Positions 18,536 through 27,407 are shown, counted from the first letter of the stretch. The stretch: DNA of 64,000 nt from Leifsonia virtsii (GCF_030433675.1 NZ_JAROCB010000004.1:62001-126000), one strand, 5' to 3'. Made by a program: numbers and translations. The notes: a model not told the origin generated them from the sequence alone.

Positions 18536-19297
18536 TCAGCGGCGACCGCGCATGATCGCCTGCTTGACCTCGGCGATCGCCTGCGTGACCTGGATGCCGC
18601 GGGGGCACGCGTCCGTGCAATTGAAGGTCGTGCGGCAGCGCCAGACGCCCTCCTTGTCGTTGAGGATGTCGAGGCGGACCTGCGAATTGTCGTCGCGCGA
18701 GTCGAAGATGAAGCGGTGCGCGTTCACGATCGCGGCCGGGCCGAAGTACTGGCCGTCGGTCCAGAACACCGGGCAGGACGACGTGCACGCGGCGCACAGG
18801 ATGCACTTGGTGGTGTCGTCGAAGCGGGCGCGGTCGGCGACCGACTGCACGCGCTCCTTGCCCTTCTCGGGCTTGGAGTTGGCGACCAGGAACGGCTGCA
18901 CCTCGCGGTACGACTCGAAGAACGGCTCCATGTCGACGATGAGGTCCTTCTCGAGCGGCAGGCCCTTGATCGCCTCGACGTAGATCGGCTTCGAGATGTC
19001 GAGGTCCTTGATCAGCGTCTTGCAGGCGAGCCGGTTGCGGCCGTTGATGCGCATGGCGTCCGAGCCGCAGATGCCATGGGCGCACGAGCGGCGGAAGGTC
19101 AGCGAGCCGTCCTGCTCCCACTTGATCTTGTGCAGCGCGTCGAGGATGCGGTCGGTCGGGAACAGCTCGACGTCGAAGTCCTGCCAGCGCGGCTCCGAGT
19201 CCACATCCGGGTCGAAGCGGCGGATGATCAGGGTCACGGTGAACGACTCGACCGGCGCCTCGGGGGCCGGGGGAGTCTCGAGCACGGCGTTCGACAT
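18536..19297 (-). CDS. sdhB: Succinate dehydrogenase iron-sulfur subunit
   Basis: A 253-aa subunit passing electrons from the SdhA flavin to quinone. Three cysteine clusters are present: the 2Fe-2S ferredoxin domain (SCAHGICGSDAM with a later LAC, about 67-90), the 4Fe-4S cluster CILCAACTSSCPV (about 165-177), and the 3Fe-4S/4Fe-4S ligands in CRTTFNCTDACPRGI (about 222-236). It starts inside the sdhA stop codon (TGATG), giving tight translational coupling, and is the last gene of the operon before a terminator. Confidence 0.96.
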   Translation of the reverse strand: MSNAVLETPPAPEAPVESFTVTLIIRRFDPDVDSEPRWQDFDVELFPTDRILDALHKIKWEQDGSLTFRRSCAHGICGSDAMRINGRNRLACKTLIKDLDISKPIYVEAIKGLPLEKDLIVDMEPFFESYREVQPFLVANSKPEKGKERVQSVADRARFDDTTKCILCAACTSSCPVFWTDGQYFGPAAIVNAHRFIFDSRDDNSQVRLDILNDKEGVWRCRTTFNCTDACPRGIQVTQAIAEVKQAIMRGRR

Positions 19298-21099
19298 CAG
19301 TACTTCCTCTCCATCGGCTGGTAGCGGGTCACGACGACGGGCTTCCAGTCGAGCGTGATGTGGTCTGCCGCGTCCGACGAGTGCGGGTCGCCGGTGAGGT
19401 AGGCCATGGTGTGCTTCATGTAGTTCTCGTCGTCGCGCTTCGGGAAGTCGTCGCGCATGTGGCCGCCGCGGGATTCCTTGCGGTTGCGGGCGGAGTAGAC
19501 GACGACCTCCGCGAGGTCGAGCAGGAAGCCGAGCTCGACGGCCTCCAGCAGGTCGGTGTTGAAGCGCTTGCCCTTGTCCTGCACCTGGACGTTGCGGTAG
19601 CGCTCGCGCAGCTCGTGGATGGTCTCGGTGACCTTGGCGAGGGACTCGTCGGTGCGGAACACCTGGGCGTTCCGGTCCATCTCGTCCTGCAGCTCCTTGC
19701 GGATCGCCGCGATGCGCTCGGTGCCGGTGGAGGTGCGCAGGCTCTCGATCATGCCGCGGACGGCGGCGGCCGGGTCCTCCGGCAGCGGCACGTACTCGGC
19801 GGTCTTGACGTACTCGACCGCGTTGTTGCCCGCGCGCTTGCCGAACACGTTGATGTCGAGCAGCGAGTTGGTGCCGAGGCGGTTGGAGCCGTGGACCGAG
19901 ACGCAGGCGCACTCGCCCGCGGCGTAGAGGCCCGGGACGACGGTGGTGTTGTCGCGCAGCACCTCGGCGGCGGTGTTCGTCGGGATGCCGCCCATCGCGT
20001 AGTGCGCGGTCGGCATGACGGGCACCGGCTCGACGACCGGGTCGACCCCGAGATAGGTGCGGGCGAACTCGGTGATGTCCGGGAGCTTGGTCTCGAGCAC
20101 CTCGGCGCCCAGGTGCGTGCAGTCGAGCAGCACGTAGTCCTTGTGCGGGCCGGCGCCGCGTCCCTCCGCGACCTCCTGGACCATGCAGCGGGCGACGATG
20201 TCGCGCGGCGCCAGGTCTTTGATGGTGGGGGCGTAGCGCTCCATGAACCGCTCGCCGGAGGCGTTGCGCAGGATCGCGCCCTCGCCGCGGGCGCCCTCGG
20301 TGAGGAGGATGCCGAGCCCGGCGAGGCCGGTCGGGTGGAACTGGAAGAACTCCATGTCCTCCAGTGGAAGGCCCTTGCGCCAGATGATGCCGACGCCGTC
20401 GCCCGTGAGGGTGTGGGCGTTGGAGGTGGTCTTGAAGATCTTGCCGAAGCCGCCGGTGGCGAAGATGATCGCCTTCGAGTGGAAGACGTGCAGCTCGCCG
20501 GTGGCCAGCTCGTACGCGACGACGCCGGCCGGCTGCGGGACGCCGTCCACCTCGTTCATGATCACGTCGAGCACGTAGAACTCGTTGAAGAAGTTGATGC
20601 CCAGCTTCACGCAGTTCTGGAACAGCGTCTGCAGGATCATGTGGCCGGTGCGGTCCGCCGCGTAGCACGCCCGGCGGACGGGCGCCTTGCCGTGGTCGCG
20701 GGTGTGGCCGCCGAACCGGCGCTGGTCGATCTTGCCCTCGGGCGTGCGGTTGAACGGCAGGCCCATATTCTCGAGGTCGATGACCGCGTCGATGGCCTCC
20801 TTCGCGAGGATCTCCGCCGCGTCCTGGTCGACCAGGTAGTCGCCGCCCTTGACGGTGTCGAAGGTGTGCCACTCCCAGCTGTCCTCCTCCACGTTGGCGA
20901 GCGCGGCGGCCATGCCGCCCTGCGCAGCGCCCGTGTGGGAGCGGGTGGGGTAGAGCTTCGAGATGACGGCGGTGCGGGCGTGGGGCCCGGCCTCGATGGC
21001 CGCGCGCATGCCTGCGCCGCCGGCGCCCACGATGACGATGTCGAACTCGTGGTAGTGGACGCCGTCGATGACGGTGGATTCAGTAGCTTCTGTTGTCAC
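19297..21099 (-). CDS. sdhA: Succinate dehydrogenase flavoprotein subunit
   Basis: A 600-aa catalytic subunit. The FAD-binding start ([19 protein letters not shown]), the flavin-attachment histidine in [15 protein letters not shown], the capping and active-site stretches [22 protein letters not shown] (read in two halves) and FHPTGL, and the C-terminal YMKHTMAYL all match SdhA. It oxidises succinate to fumarate in the TCA cycle. It lies 21 bp after sdhD and overlaps sdhB by 1 bp. No missing residues were noticed. Confidence 0.97.
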   Translation of the reverse strand: MTTEATESTVIDGVHYHEFDIVIVGAGGAGMRAAIEAGPHARTAVISKLYPTRSHTGAAQGGMAAALANVEEDSWEWHTFDTVKGGDYLVDQDAAEILAKEAIDAVIDLENMGLPFNRTPEGKIDQRRFGGHTRDHGKAPVRRACYAADRTGHMILQTLFQNCVKLGINFFNEFYVLDVIMNEVDGVPQPAGVVAYELATGELHVFHSKAIIFATGGFGKIFKTTSNAHTLTGDGVGIIWRKGLPLEDMEFFQFHPTGLAGLGILLTEGARGEGAILRNASGERFMERYAPTIKDLAPRDIVARCMVQEVAEGRGAGPHKDYVLLDCTHLGAEVLETKLPDITEFARTYLGVDPVVEPVPVMPTAHYAMGGIPTNTAAEVLRDNTTVVPGLYAAGECACVSVHGSNRLGTNSLLDINVFGKRAGNNAVEYVKTAEYVPLPEDPAAAVRGMIESLRTSTGTERIAAIRKELQDEMDRNAQVFRTDESLAKVTETIHELRERYRNVQVQDKGKRFNTDLLEAVELGFLLDLAEVVVYSARNRKESRGGHMRDDFPKRDDENYMKHTMAYLTGDPHSSDAADHITLDWKPVVVTRYQPMERKY

Positions 21100-21120
21100 A
21101 GGTCTTCCGTTGTCGAAGGA

Positions 21121-21564
21121 TCAGCGTGCCGGGCAGAAGGACGGCAGGTCGGAGGCCGCGGCGCCCGCGGGGCAGGGGTCGAACGTGAAGATCACGAGCG
21201 TGCCGAGCACGATCAGCACGACGACCGCGGCGAGCACGGCCCACTTCAGGATGCGGTTGACCGTCCGGTTGTAGGCGTAGTCGTTGATGAGCGTCCGCAT
21301 GCCGTTGCCGCCGTGGATGAGCGCCAGCCACAGCATCAGCAGGTCCCAGACCTGCCAGAACGGCGTGGCGTACTTGCCGGCGACGAAGGCGAAGTCGATC
21401 TGCTTGACGCCGTCGCCGAGCACGAGGTTGATCAGCAGGTGGCCGAAGATGAGGATCACGAGCACGAAGCCGGAGGCTCGCATGTAGATCCAGCCCCACT
21501 TCTCCCAGTTCTTGCCGCGGGAGGAACGGGCGGCGGGGGTGCGCGGCGCCTCGATGGTGGTCAC
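21121..21564 (-). CDS. sdhD: Succinate dehydrogenase hydrophobic membrane anchor subunit
   Basis: A 147-aa protein with three predicted membrane helices (about 28-50, 70-90 and 108-130). Histidines in IFGHLLINLVLG and LALIHGGNGMRTL sit where haem b and quinone contacts are expected in SdhD. The start is GTG at 21564, 1 bp after the sdhC stop. Between sdhC and sdhA in the operon, its identity is mainly from position plus topology. Confidence 0.9.
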   Translation of the reverse strand: MTTIEAPRTPAARSSRGKNWEKWGWIYMRASGFVLVILIFGHLLINLVLGDGVKQIDFAFVAGKYATPFWQVWDLLMLWLALIHGGNGMRTLINDYAYNRTVNRILKWAVLAAVVVLIVLGTLVIFTFDPCPAGAAASDLPSFCPAR

Positions 21565-21565
21565 G

Positions 21566-21982
21566 TCAGTTCACCTCCGAGAAGATGTGCACCAGCTGCA
21601 CGGGCACGAAGCCGGCCATGAGGATCACCCAGAGCGCGATGACGATCCAGAACATGACCTTCTGGTACTTGACGCCCTTGCTCCAGAAGTCGATCGCGAT
21701 GATGCGCAGGCCGTTGAACGCGTGGAACACGATGGCCGCGACCAGGGCGATCTCGCCGAGGCCCATGATCGGGTTCTTGTAGGTGCCGATGACGGCGTTG
21801 TAGGCCTCGGGGCTCACGCGGACGAGTGAGGTGTCCAGGATGTGGACGAGAAGGAAGAAGAAGATGGCGACGCCGGTGATGCGGTGGAGGACCCACGACC
21901 ACATCCCCTCGCGGCCACGGTACAGTGTGCCGCCCGGCCGGGTCTTGGCCGGCTGCAGCGTCCCTGCCGCTTGGTCTGACAC
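21566..21982 (-). CDS. sdhC: Succinate dehydrogenase cytochrome b556 subunit
   Basis: A 138-aa membrane subunit. The conserved entry RPGGTLYRGREGMWSWVLHRITG is characteristic of SdhC, where HRITG includes the quinone-site residues. FLLVHILDTSLV carries the likely haem-ligating His, and FHAFNGLRII is the third-helix signature. GTG at 21982 is preceded by GGGAGG with 7-nt spacing; a longer upstream reading lacks a ribosome site and family similarity. It is the first gene of sdhCDAB, with an 11-bp-arm palindrome about 100 bp upstream. Confidence 0.92.
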   Translation of the reverse strand: MSDQAAGTLQPAKTRPGGTLYRGREGMWSWVLHRITGVAIFFFLLVHILDTSLVRVSPEAYNAVIGTYKNPIMGLGEIALVAAIVFHAFNGLRIIAIDFWSKGVKYQKVMFWIVIALWVILMAGFVPVQLVHIFSEVN

Positions 21983-22078
21983 GGACAACCCTCCCTGGTT
22001 GCTGATCGCTGATAGGGCGCGGTGAGCGCAGCGCCAGTCTATGCCGCGGGTGCCGATCACGCCTCTTAGGGTGGCCTT

Positions 22079-22102
22079 GGTTATCTCGATGTCGAGATAA
22101 CC
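22079..22102. promoter_or_regulatory. Perfect 11-bp inverted repeat in the sdh / orphan intergenic region
   Basis: GGTTATCTCGA and TCGAGATAACC are separated by only TG. The repeat lies 97 bp upstream of sdhC on one side and 42 bp upstream of the 74-aa orphan on the other. Its AT-containing symmetric arms are typical of a dimeric regulator site. I cannot name the regulator from the sequence. Confidence 0.65.
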
Positions 22103-22143
22103 GGCCCTCGACGGGAGAGCGCGTGCGGCGTACCGTCCAGGCC

Positions 22144-22368
22144 ATGACACAGGACGAGCCGATCATGGACGGCAGCTTGGACGCCGGCCACGACGAGAAG
22201 GTCGCCGGAGTGGTCGAGCAGGTGCGCGCCGACGCGCAGCTGCGCGACTCCGAGGAGGTCGCGCAGCTGCTGCGTCAGCGCCTCGACGAGACCGGGCTCC
22301 AGGTGTCCGACGACGAGTTCGCCCGCCACGTCGACGACATCCGGAACGGCACATCGGCCGCCGGCTGA
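22144..22368 (+). CDS. Small acidic hypothetical protein
   Basis: A 74-aa protein that I do not recognise. It is soluble, acidic and rich in Asp, Glu, Gln and Val; residues 20-65 (VAGVVEQVRADAQLRDSEEV, LLRQRLDETGL) should be helical. No metal-binding or DNA-binding motif is seen. Support for it being real is the good codon usage and TACCGT at 22131-22136, ending 7 nt before the ATG as in other leaderless genes of the window. It is divergent from sdhCDAB and convergent with corA, 4 bp between stops. Confidence 0.65.
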   Translation: MTQDEPIMDGSLDAGHDEKVAGVVEQVRADAQLRDSEEVAQLLRQRLDETGLQVSDDEFARHVDDIRNGTSAAG

Positions 22369-22372
22369 CGTC

Positions 22373-23509
22373 TCAGAGCCAGCCGCGGCGCTTGAAGATG
22401 GAGTAGAGCAGCCCGCTGAGGCCGACCATCGCCAGCACGGCGAGCGGATAGCCGAGCGGCCACTGCAGCTCCGGCATGTGCGTGAAGTTCATGCCGTAGA
22501 CGCCCGCGATCAGGCTCGGCGCGAAGAGGATCGCCGCCCAGGAGGAGATCTTCTTCACCTCCTCGCCCTGGCGGTTGCTGGAGTGCGCCAGCCGGGTCAT
22601 CTCCTCGTTCTGGCGCTCCGACACCAGGGTCGAGTTCACCGTCAGGATGTCGCGCAGCAGGTAGCGGAAGCCGTCGATGCGCTCGTTGACCTGGGTGAGG
22701 TGGTCGGCGACGTCGCGGAGGCGGCGCTCCAGCTCCTGCGTCACGCCGTACTTCGCCGTGCCGCGCTCGAGCGCCAGCATCACGGCCGAGAGCGGATGCG
22801 TCGCCCGCTGGAAGTCGATCACCTCGCGCGACAGCTCGTAGATGCGGCGGGACACCAGGGCGTCGCCGCCGAACACCTGCGTCTCGATCTCGTCGATGTC
22901 GTTGGCGAGGCCCGCGACCACAGGGCTGTACGCATCCACGACCGCGTCGATGATCGCGTACAGGATGGCCTGCGCGCCGAGCGCGAGCAGCTCCGGCTCG
23001 CCCTCCATCCGCTGGCGGACGTGGGAGAGGTCGGGCGACTCGCTGTGCCGGACGGTGATGACGAAGTTCGGCCCGACGAACAAGTGCAGCTCGCCGAAGT
23101 CGACCTCCTCGGGCACGTCGAGGTAGTTGGCCGCCTTCAGCACGACGAAGAGGACGGTGTCGTACCGCTCGAGCTTCGGCCGCTGGTGGGCGACGATGGC
23201 GTCCTCGATGGCGAGCGGGTGGAGGTTGAACTCCTCCGCGAGCGACATGAGCTCCTGCTCGGTCGGCCGGTACAGGCCGATCCACGCGACTCCGCCCGGA
23301 GTGCGGTCCAGCGCGCCGTACGTCTCGGCCAGGGTGGTCGGCGAGGCGACGCGGACGCCGTTCGCGTAGATCGCGCTGTCGACCATGCTGGTGCGCCGCC
23401 CGGACTGCTCCTCCACGGCCGTCTGCGACGCGACGGGAGAAGGAGGGTCGGTCCGGCGTGTGCGGCTGACGAAGGGCATTTGGATGCCGCGTCGGTTCAG
23501 GTTGGCCAT
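22373..23509 (-). CDS. corA: CorA-family magnesium/cobalt transporter
   Basis: A 378-aa channel subunit. A large N-terminal cytoplasmic funnel domain (about 45-310) with long helices ends in two C-terminal transmembrane helices. The first carries the selectivity motif YGMNFTHMPE (GMN) and the protein ends with FKRRGWL, the usual basic tail. CorA pentamers import Mg2+ down the membrane potential. AGGTGA is located 3 nt before the ATG. The first 40 residues are not conserved-looking, so an internal start is possible. Confidence 0.92.
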   Translation of the reverse strand: MANLNRRGIQMPFVSRTRRTDPPSPVASQTAVEEQSGRRTSMVDSAIYANGVRVASPTTLAETYGALDRTPGGVAWIGLYRPTEQELMSLAEEFNLHPLAIEDAIVAHQRPKLERYDTVLFVVLKAANYLDVPEEVDFGELHLFVGPNFVITVRHSESPDLSHVRQRMEGEPELLALGAQAILYAIIDAVVDAYSPVVAGLANDIDEIETQVFGGDALVSRRIYELSREVIDFQRATHPLSAVMLALERGTAKYGVTQELERRLRDVADHLTQVNERIDGFRYLLRDILTVNSTLVSERQNEEMTRLAHSSNRQGEEVKKISSWAAILFAPSLIAGVYGMNFTHMPELQWPLGYPLAVLAMVGLSGLLYSIFKRRGWL

Positions 23510-23573
23510 GGGTCACCTCCGTCGTCACGAGGACGGGATAGAGCGGATACAGGGACCGGCCCGCTGGGGCCAC

Positions 23574-24743
23574 CTAACTGTACGCGCGCGAACCCTCCGC
23601 GGGCTGTACGTCGCGGGCGGCCACGTCTGCGACGGCGTTCAGGATGACGCGCTCGTAGTGGCCGATCAACTGCCCGCAGAGCACCTCCCAGCTCCGGCCG
23701 AGCACGGCGCGGCGGCCGGCCTCGCCCATCCGCCTGCGCTCGGCGCCGTCGCGGACGAGCAGCGTGACGGCGGCGCGGAGGGCGCGGTCGTCGGAGGGCG
23801 GGAAGAGCAGGCCGTCGACGCCGTGCTCCACCAGGTCGATCGGGCCGCCCGCGCGCGGGGCGACGACGGGCAGGCCGGACGCGTGCGCCTCCTGCACCGT
23901 CTGGCCGAAGGTCTCCTCCGAGCCGGTGTGCACGAAGACGTCGAAGGCGGCGTAGGCGGCGGCGAGCTCCTCGCCCCCGCGGCGGCCCAGCCAGGTGACC
24001 GGCATCCCGCGCAGCTCCCGCGCCACCGCGTCGCGCGACGGACCGTCGCCGACGATCGCGAGCGAGACGCCGGTGAGGCCGCGGAGCGACCGCAGCCGCT
24101 CCACCTGCTTCTCGGGTGCGATGCGCCCCACGTAGCCGATGACCGTCTCGCCGTCGGGGGAGAGCTGCTCGCGGAGAGCGGCAGCCGCCGCCGTCCTCCT
24201 CTTGTTCGGGTGGTAGCGCTCGAGGTCGACGCCGCGCCCCCAGCGGTCGAGCCGGGTCACCCCGGCGGTGCGCAGGTCGTAGGCGCTCGCCGCGGAGGGC
24301 GCGAGAGTGAGGTCCGCCCCTTCGTGCACCCAGCGCACGTACTTCCAGGCGATGGCCGAGGTGACGCCGAGGCCGTTCCTCCGGGCGAAGCCCGCGACGT
24401 CGGTCTGGTAGATCGCGACGGAGGGCACGCCGAGGCGGTTCGCAGCGGCGATGGCCTGCGCACCTAGGAAGAAGGGGGAGGCGGCGTGCAGCACATCCGG
24501 CGCGAACGTGCTCAGGATGCGCTGCACTTGGGGGCTCGGCAGCCCCACCGGGAACTGCCGGTACGCGATCGAGGGGACCTGGTGGATGCGGAACCCGGCG
24601 TACTCCGCCGGAGCACCCGCGTCGGGGCAGATCACGATGGCCTCGTGGCCGTGCTCGGCCAGATGGTCGAGCACCCGGAGGACGCTCGTCGTGACCCCGT
24701 TGACCGTGGGGAGGAAGCTCTCGCTGACGACCGCTACCCGCAT
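23574..24743 (-). CDS. GT4-family glycosyltransferase (GDP-mannose-dependent alpha-mannosyltransferase type)
   Basis: A 389-aa GT-B enzyme. The N-terminal acceptor fold begins VVSESFLPTVNGVTTSV. The donor domain has GYVGRIAPEKQVERL and the E-x7-E signature region GSEETFGQTVQEAHASGLPVVAPRAGG. The closest family in memory is the MgtA/PimB-like alpha-mannosyltransferases that build actinobacterial lipomannan-type glycolipids. Its divergent neighbour is manC, which makes GDP-mannose, and that supports mannose as the sugar. TAGCGT at 24750-24755 ends 6 nt before the ATG (leaderless). Confidence 0.85.
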   Translation of the reverse strand: MRVAVVSESFLPTVNGVTTSVLRVLDHLAEHGHEAIVICPDAGAPAEYAGFRIHQVPSIAYRQFPVGLPSPQVQRILSTFAPDVLHAASPFFLGAQAIAAANRLGVPSVAIYQTDVAGFARRNGLGVTSAIAWKYVRWVHEGADLTLAPSAASAYDLRTAGVTRLDRWGRGVDLERYHPNKRRTAAAAALREQLSPDGETVIGYVGRIAPEKQVERLRSLRGLTGVSLAIVGDGPSRDAVARELRGMPVTWLGRRGGEELAAAYAAFDVFVHTGSEETFGQTVQEAHASGLPVVAPRAGGPIDLVEHGVDGLLFPPSDDRALRAAVTLLVRDGAERRRMGEAGRRAVLGRSWEVLCGQLIGHYERVILNAVADVAARDVQPAEGSRAYS

Positions 24744-24817
24744 GGCCTCACGCTAGGAGCGCGGGGTGTCGTGGCCGTGAACTGCGGGTGTCCTGCACCG
24801 CTCGGTATCCTTTCGGC

Positions 24818-25957
24818 ATGACTCAGCAGCGCAGGATCACCACCGGCAAGCCGATCGACCGCTTCTACAGCGTGATCCCGGCCGGCGGCATCGGTTCGCG
24901 CCTCTGGCCCCTGTCGCGGGCCGACGCGCCGAAGTTCCTGCACGACCTCACGGGCTCTGGCCAGACGCTGCTGCGCGACACCTGGGACCGGCTGGTCCCG
25001 CTGTCGGGCGAGCAGCGGATCATGGTGGTCACCGGCCGTGCCCACCGCGCCGCCGTCGAGACCCAGCTGCCGGCGCTCGCCGACCCGAACGTGGTCCTGG
25101 AGTCGGAGCCGCGGGACTCGACGGCCGCCATCGGACTGGCGGCGGCCATCCTGGAGCGCCGGGAGCCCGGCGTGATCATCGGCTCCTTCGCGGCCGACCA
25201 CGTCATCCACAACATGCCTGCGTTCCAGGCGGCGGTCCGCGAGGCGGTCGCCGCGGCGGAGGCGGGGTACATCACCACCGTTGGCATCCGCCCGACCGAG
25301 CCCGCCGTGGGCTTCGGCTACATCCACTACGGGGATCGGCTGGAGCTGCCGGGGGCGCCGAGCGCGCTCACCGTCGACTCCTTCAAGGAGAAGCCCGACC
25401 TGGAGACGGCGGAGCGCTACCTGGAGAGCGGCTCGTACCTCTGGAACGCCAGCATGTTCATCACCCGGGCCGACCTGCTGCTGGAGGAGATCGGCCGCAA
25501 CCGCCCGCGCCTCCTGGAGGGGCTGCTCGAGCTCGCGGAGGCCTGGGACGACCCGGCGACCCGTGGGCCCGCGGTGGACCGGATCTGGCCAGGACTCGAG
25601 AAGATCGCCATCGACTACACCGTCGCGGAGCCGGCGGCGGCGGCGGGCCGGCTCGCCGTCATCCCCGGCTACTTCGACTGGGACGACGTCGGCGACTTCG
25701 CCTCGCTGGCCAAGCTCAACTCCGGGGGGCGCAAGTCGGACCTCGCGATCCTCGGCGAGAACGCCCGCGTGCTCTCCGACGCCTCCAGCGGCATCGTCGT
25801 CAGCCAGAGCAAGCGCGTCATCAGCCTGATCGGCGTGCGGGACATCGTGGTGGTCGACACCCCCGACGCGCTCCTGGTCACCACCAGCGAGAACGCGCAG
25901 CGGGTGAAGTCGGTCGTGGACGCGCTGAAGCTCACCGGTTCGACCGACGTCCTCTAG
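24818..25957 (+). CDS. manC: Mannose-1-phosphate guanylyltransferase
   Basis: A 379-aa nucleotidyltransferase making GDP-mannose from GTP and mannose 1-phosphate. Signature motifs are PAGGIGSRLWPLSR (about 19-32), the sugar-site FKEKPD, and the paired metal-binding acidic residues near FAADHVIH and WDDVGDFASL. It lacks the C-terminal isomerase domain of the bifunctional type. The start at 24818 is supported by TATCCT at 24806-24811 with a 6-nt gap (leaderless). It is divergent from the mannosyltransferase gene, 74 bp between starts, so both probably share regulation of mannolipid synthesis. Confidence 0.93.
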   Translation: MTQQRRITTGKPIDRFYSVIPAGGIGSRLWPLSRADAPKFLHDLTGSGQTLLRDTWDRLVPLSGEQRIMVVTGRAHRAAVETQLPALADPNVVLESEPRDSTAAIGLAAAILERREPGVIIGSFAADHVIHNMPAFQAAVREAVAAAEAGYITTVGIRPTEPAVGFGYIHYGDRLELPGAPSALTVDSFKEKPDLETAERYLESGSYLWNASMFITRADLLLEEIGRNRPRLLEGLLELAEAWDDPATRGPAVDRIWPGLEKIAIDYTVAEPAAAAGRLAVIPGYFDWDDVGDFASLAKLNSGGRKSDLAILGENARVLSDASSGIVVSQSKRVISLIGVRDIVVVDTPDALLVTTSENAQRVKSVVDALKLTGSTDVL

Positions 25958-26021
25958 GGCGGGAGGAGTCCTCCCAGAACGGGGGACAGCCCTGCTCAAA
26001 TGAGCGCGTGCCAATCGCGTG

Positions 26022-26093
26022 AGCGTTTGTAACGCTTGCATGAAGAAGCCGGATATTCGAACGGAGCCGTTCGTCACATTCGGTAACGTGAAC
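26022..26093 (+). promoter_or_regulatory. Control region of the nucleoside-binding lipoprotein gene
   Basis: Two inverted repeats sit in tandem: AGCGTT-TGT-AACGCT (26022-26036) and CGAACGG-AG-CCGTTCG (26058-26073). They are followed by GGTAACGTGAAC (26082-26093), whose TAACGT could be a -10. The same dodecamer with one change stands before the ABC operon (27338). Together they look like an operator/promoter shared by the importer genes. Confidence 0.5.
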
Positions 26094-26145
26094 CGCACAA
26101 GCCTGCGAGCACCCGCACAGGCTTACGCATCTTGGAGGAACAACC

Positions 26146-27228
26146 TTGTCAATCACAGCCCGTAAGGCCGGTCTCCTCGGCCTGGCGGCGGTCGGCGTCA
26201 TGTCGCTGCTCGCCGCTTGCTCGGCTGCCCCGTCGGACAGCTCGTCCGGTGGCGCCGCGAAGAGCGACTTCCTTCCCTGCATGGTCTCCGACTCCGGTGG
26301 ATTCGACGACCACTCGTTCAACCAGCTCGGCTACGAGGGCCTGCAGCAGGCCGCCAAGTCGCTGAACGTGAAGTACAAGCAGGCGGAGTCGAAGAGCGAG
26401 AACGACTTCGCTCCGAACATCCAGAGCATGGTCGACGCCAACTGCAACCTCGTCGTCACGGTCGGCTTCCTCCTGAAGGACGCGACGGAGAAGGCCGCGA
26501 AGGCGAACCCTGACGTCGACTTCGCGATCATCGACGACAACGAGATCCAGGCGAAGAACGTCAAGCCGATCATCTTCGACACCGCCCAGGCGGCGTTCCT
26601 GGCCGGCTACGCGGCCGCCAGCTACTCGAAGACCGGCATCGTCGGCACCTTCGGCGGCATGCAGATCCCGACGGTCACCATCTTCATGGACGGCTTCGCC
26701 GACGGCGTGAAGTACTTCAACGACCAGAAGGGCAAGTCGGTCAAGGTCGTCGGCTGGGACGTCGACAAGCAGAACGGCCTCTTCACCGGCGGCTTCGACG
26801 CCAACGAGACCGCGAAGAACACGGCTCAGGGCATCATCGACCAGAACGCCGACGTGATCATGCCGGTCGGCGGCCCGATCTACCAGTCGGCCGCGCAGGC
26901 GATCAAGGACTCCGGCAAGCCGATCGCGATGATCGGTGTCGACGCCGACGTCTACCAGTCCGACCCCAGCGTGAAGGACCTGCTCCTCACCTCGGTCATG
27001 AAGGGCATGAAGCCGGCGACCAACGACGTCGTCACCCAGGCCGCGAAGGGCAAGTTCGACGCGACCCCGTACGTGGGCACGCTGAAGAACGACGGCGTGG
27101 GCATCGCGCCGTTCCACGACTTCGAGTCGAAGGTCGACTCGGGTCTGCAGGGTGAGCTCGACAAGATCAAGGCCGGCATCATCGACGGCTCGATCAAGGT
27201 CACCTCGCCCTCGTCGCCGAAGCAGTAA
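26146..27228 (+). CDS. BMP-family nucleoside-binding lipoprotein
   Basis: A 360-aa extracytoplasmic solute-binding lipoprotein. The signal peptide ends in the lipobox LLAAC (Cys at about 25), followed by a Ser/Gly linker and the basic-membrane-protein domain (LPCMVSDSGGFDDHSFNQLG, VGFLLKDATEKAA, GTFGGMQIPTV, MPVGGPIYQSAAQA). PnrA/BmpA relatives bind purine nucleosides. It begins with the rare codon TTG at 26146, chosen because GGAGGA lies 7 nt upstream and the signal peptide would otherwise be lost. It delivers substrate to the ATPase and permeases that follow 180 bp downstream. A hairpin follows the gene. Confidence 0.9.
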   Translation: MSITARKAGLLGLAAVGVMSLLAACSAAPSDSSSGGAAKSDFLPCMVSDSGGFDDHSFNQLGYEGLQQAAKSLNVKYKQAESKSENDFAPNIQSMVDANCNLVVTVGFLLKDATEKAAKANPDVDFAIIDDNEIQAKNVKPIIFDTAQAAFLAGYAAASYSKTGIVGTFGGMQIPTVTIFMDGFADGVKYFNDQKGKSVKVVGWDVDKQNGLFTGGFDANETAKNTAQGIIDQNADVIMPVGGPIYQSAAQAIKDSGKPIAMIGVDADVYQSDPSVKDLLLTSVMKGMKPATNDVVTQAAKGKFDATPYVGTLKNDGVGIAPFHDFESKVDSGLQGELDKIKAGIIDGSIKVTSPSSPKQ

Positions 27229-27248
27229 CCAGCGACGAGAACGCTCGA

Positions 27249-27278
27249 CGGGGAGGTCAGCCATGGCTGGCCTCCCCG
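27249..27278 (+). terminator. Hairpin after the BMP lipoprotein gene
   Basis: CGGGGAGG-t-CAGCC and GGCTG-g-CCTCCCCG pair around ATG-centred bases and are followed by TTGCG. It probably terminates or attenuates transcription, so that binding protein mRNA exceeds transporter mRNA. Confidence 0.6.
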
Positions 27279-27304
27279 TTGCGTTCACACCCTCACCCTT
27301 TGCT

Positions 27305-27349
27305 CATCTGCGCACACCACGACATCTGCGCAGCCAGGTAATGTGAACA
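27305..27349 (+). promoter_or_regulatory. Promoter region of the nucleoside ABC operon with direct repeats
   Basis: CATCTGCGCA occurs at 27305-27314 and again at 27323-27332, 18 bp apart, immediately before GGTAATGTGAAC (27338-27349). That element matches the one before the lipoprotein gene. The repeat spacing of under two helical turns suits a regulator bound at or near the -35 region. Confidence 0.45.
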
Positions 27350-27407
27350 CGCGCGTCGAGGCCACCAGCCGATTCCGCGTGCCCTCTCCTGAAGGAAACC
27401 CACCCGA

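Noticed and set aside
16331-19324. A 997-codon open frame on the plus strand across xthA, yihY and sdhB
   Set aside because: Antisense to three well-supported genes; no start signal and no recognisable protein.
22144-22368. The 74-aa orphan as an SDH assembly factor (SdhE)
   Set aside because: No RGxxE motif of SdhE is seen in its sequence, so only its position links it to sdh.
25961-25975. GGGAGGAGTCCTCCC after manC as a terminator
   Set aside because: The stem is only 5 bp with a 5-nt loop and there is no T-run; too weak to call.
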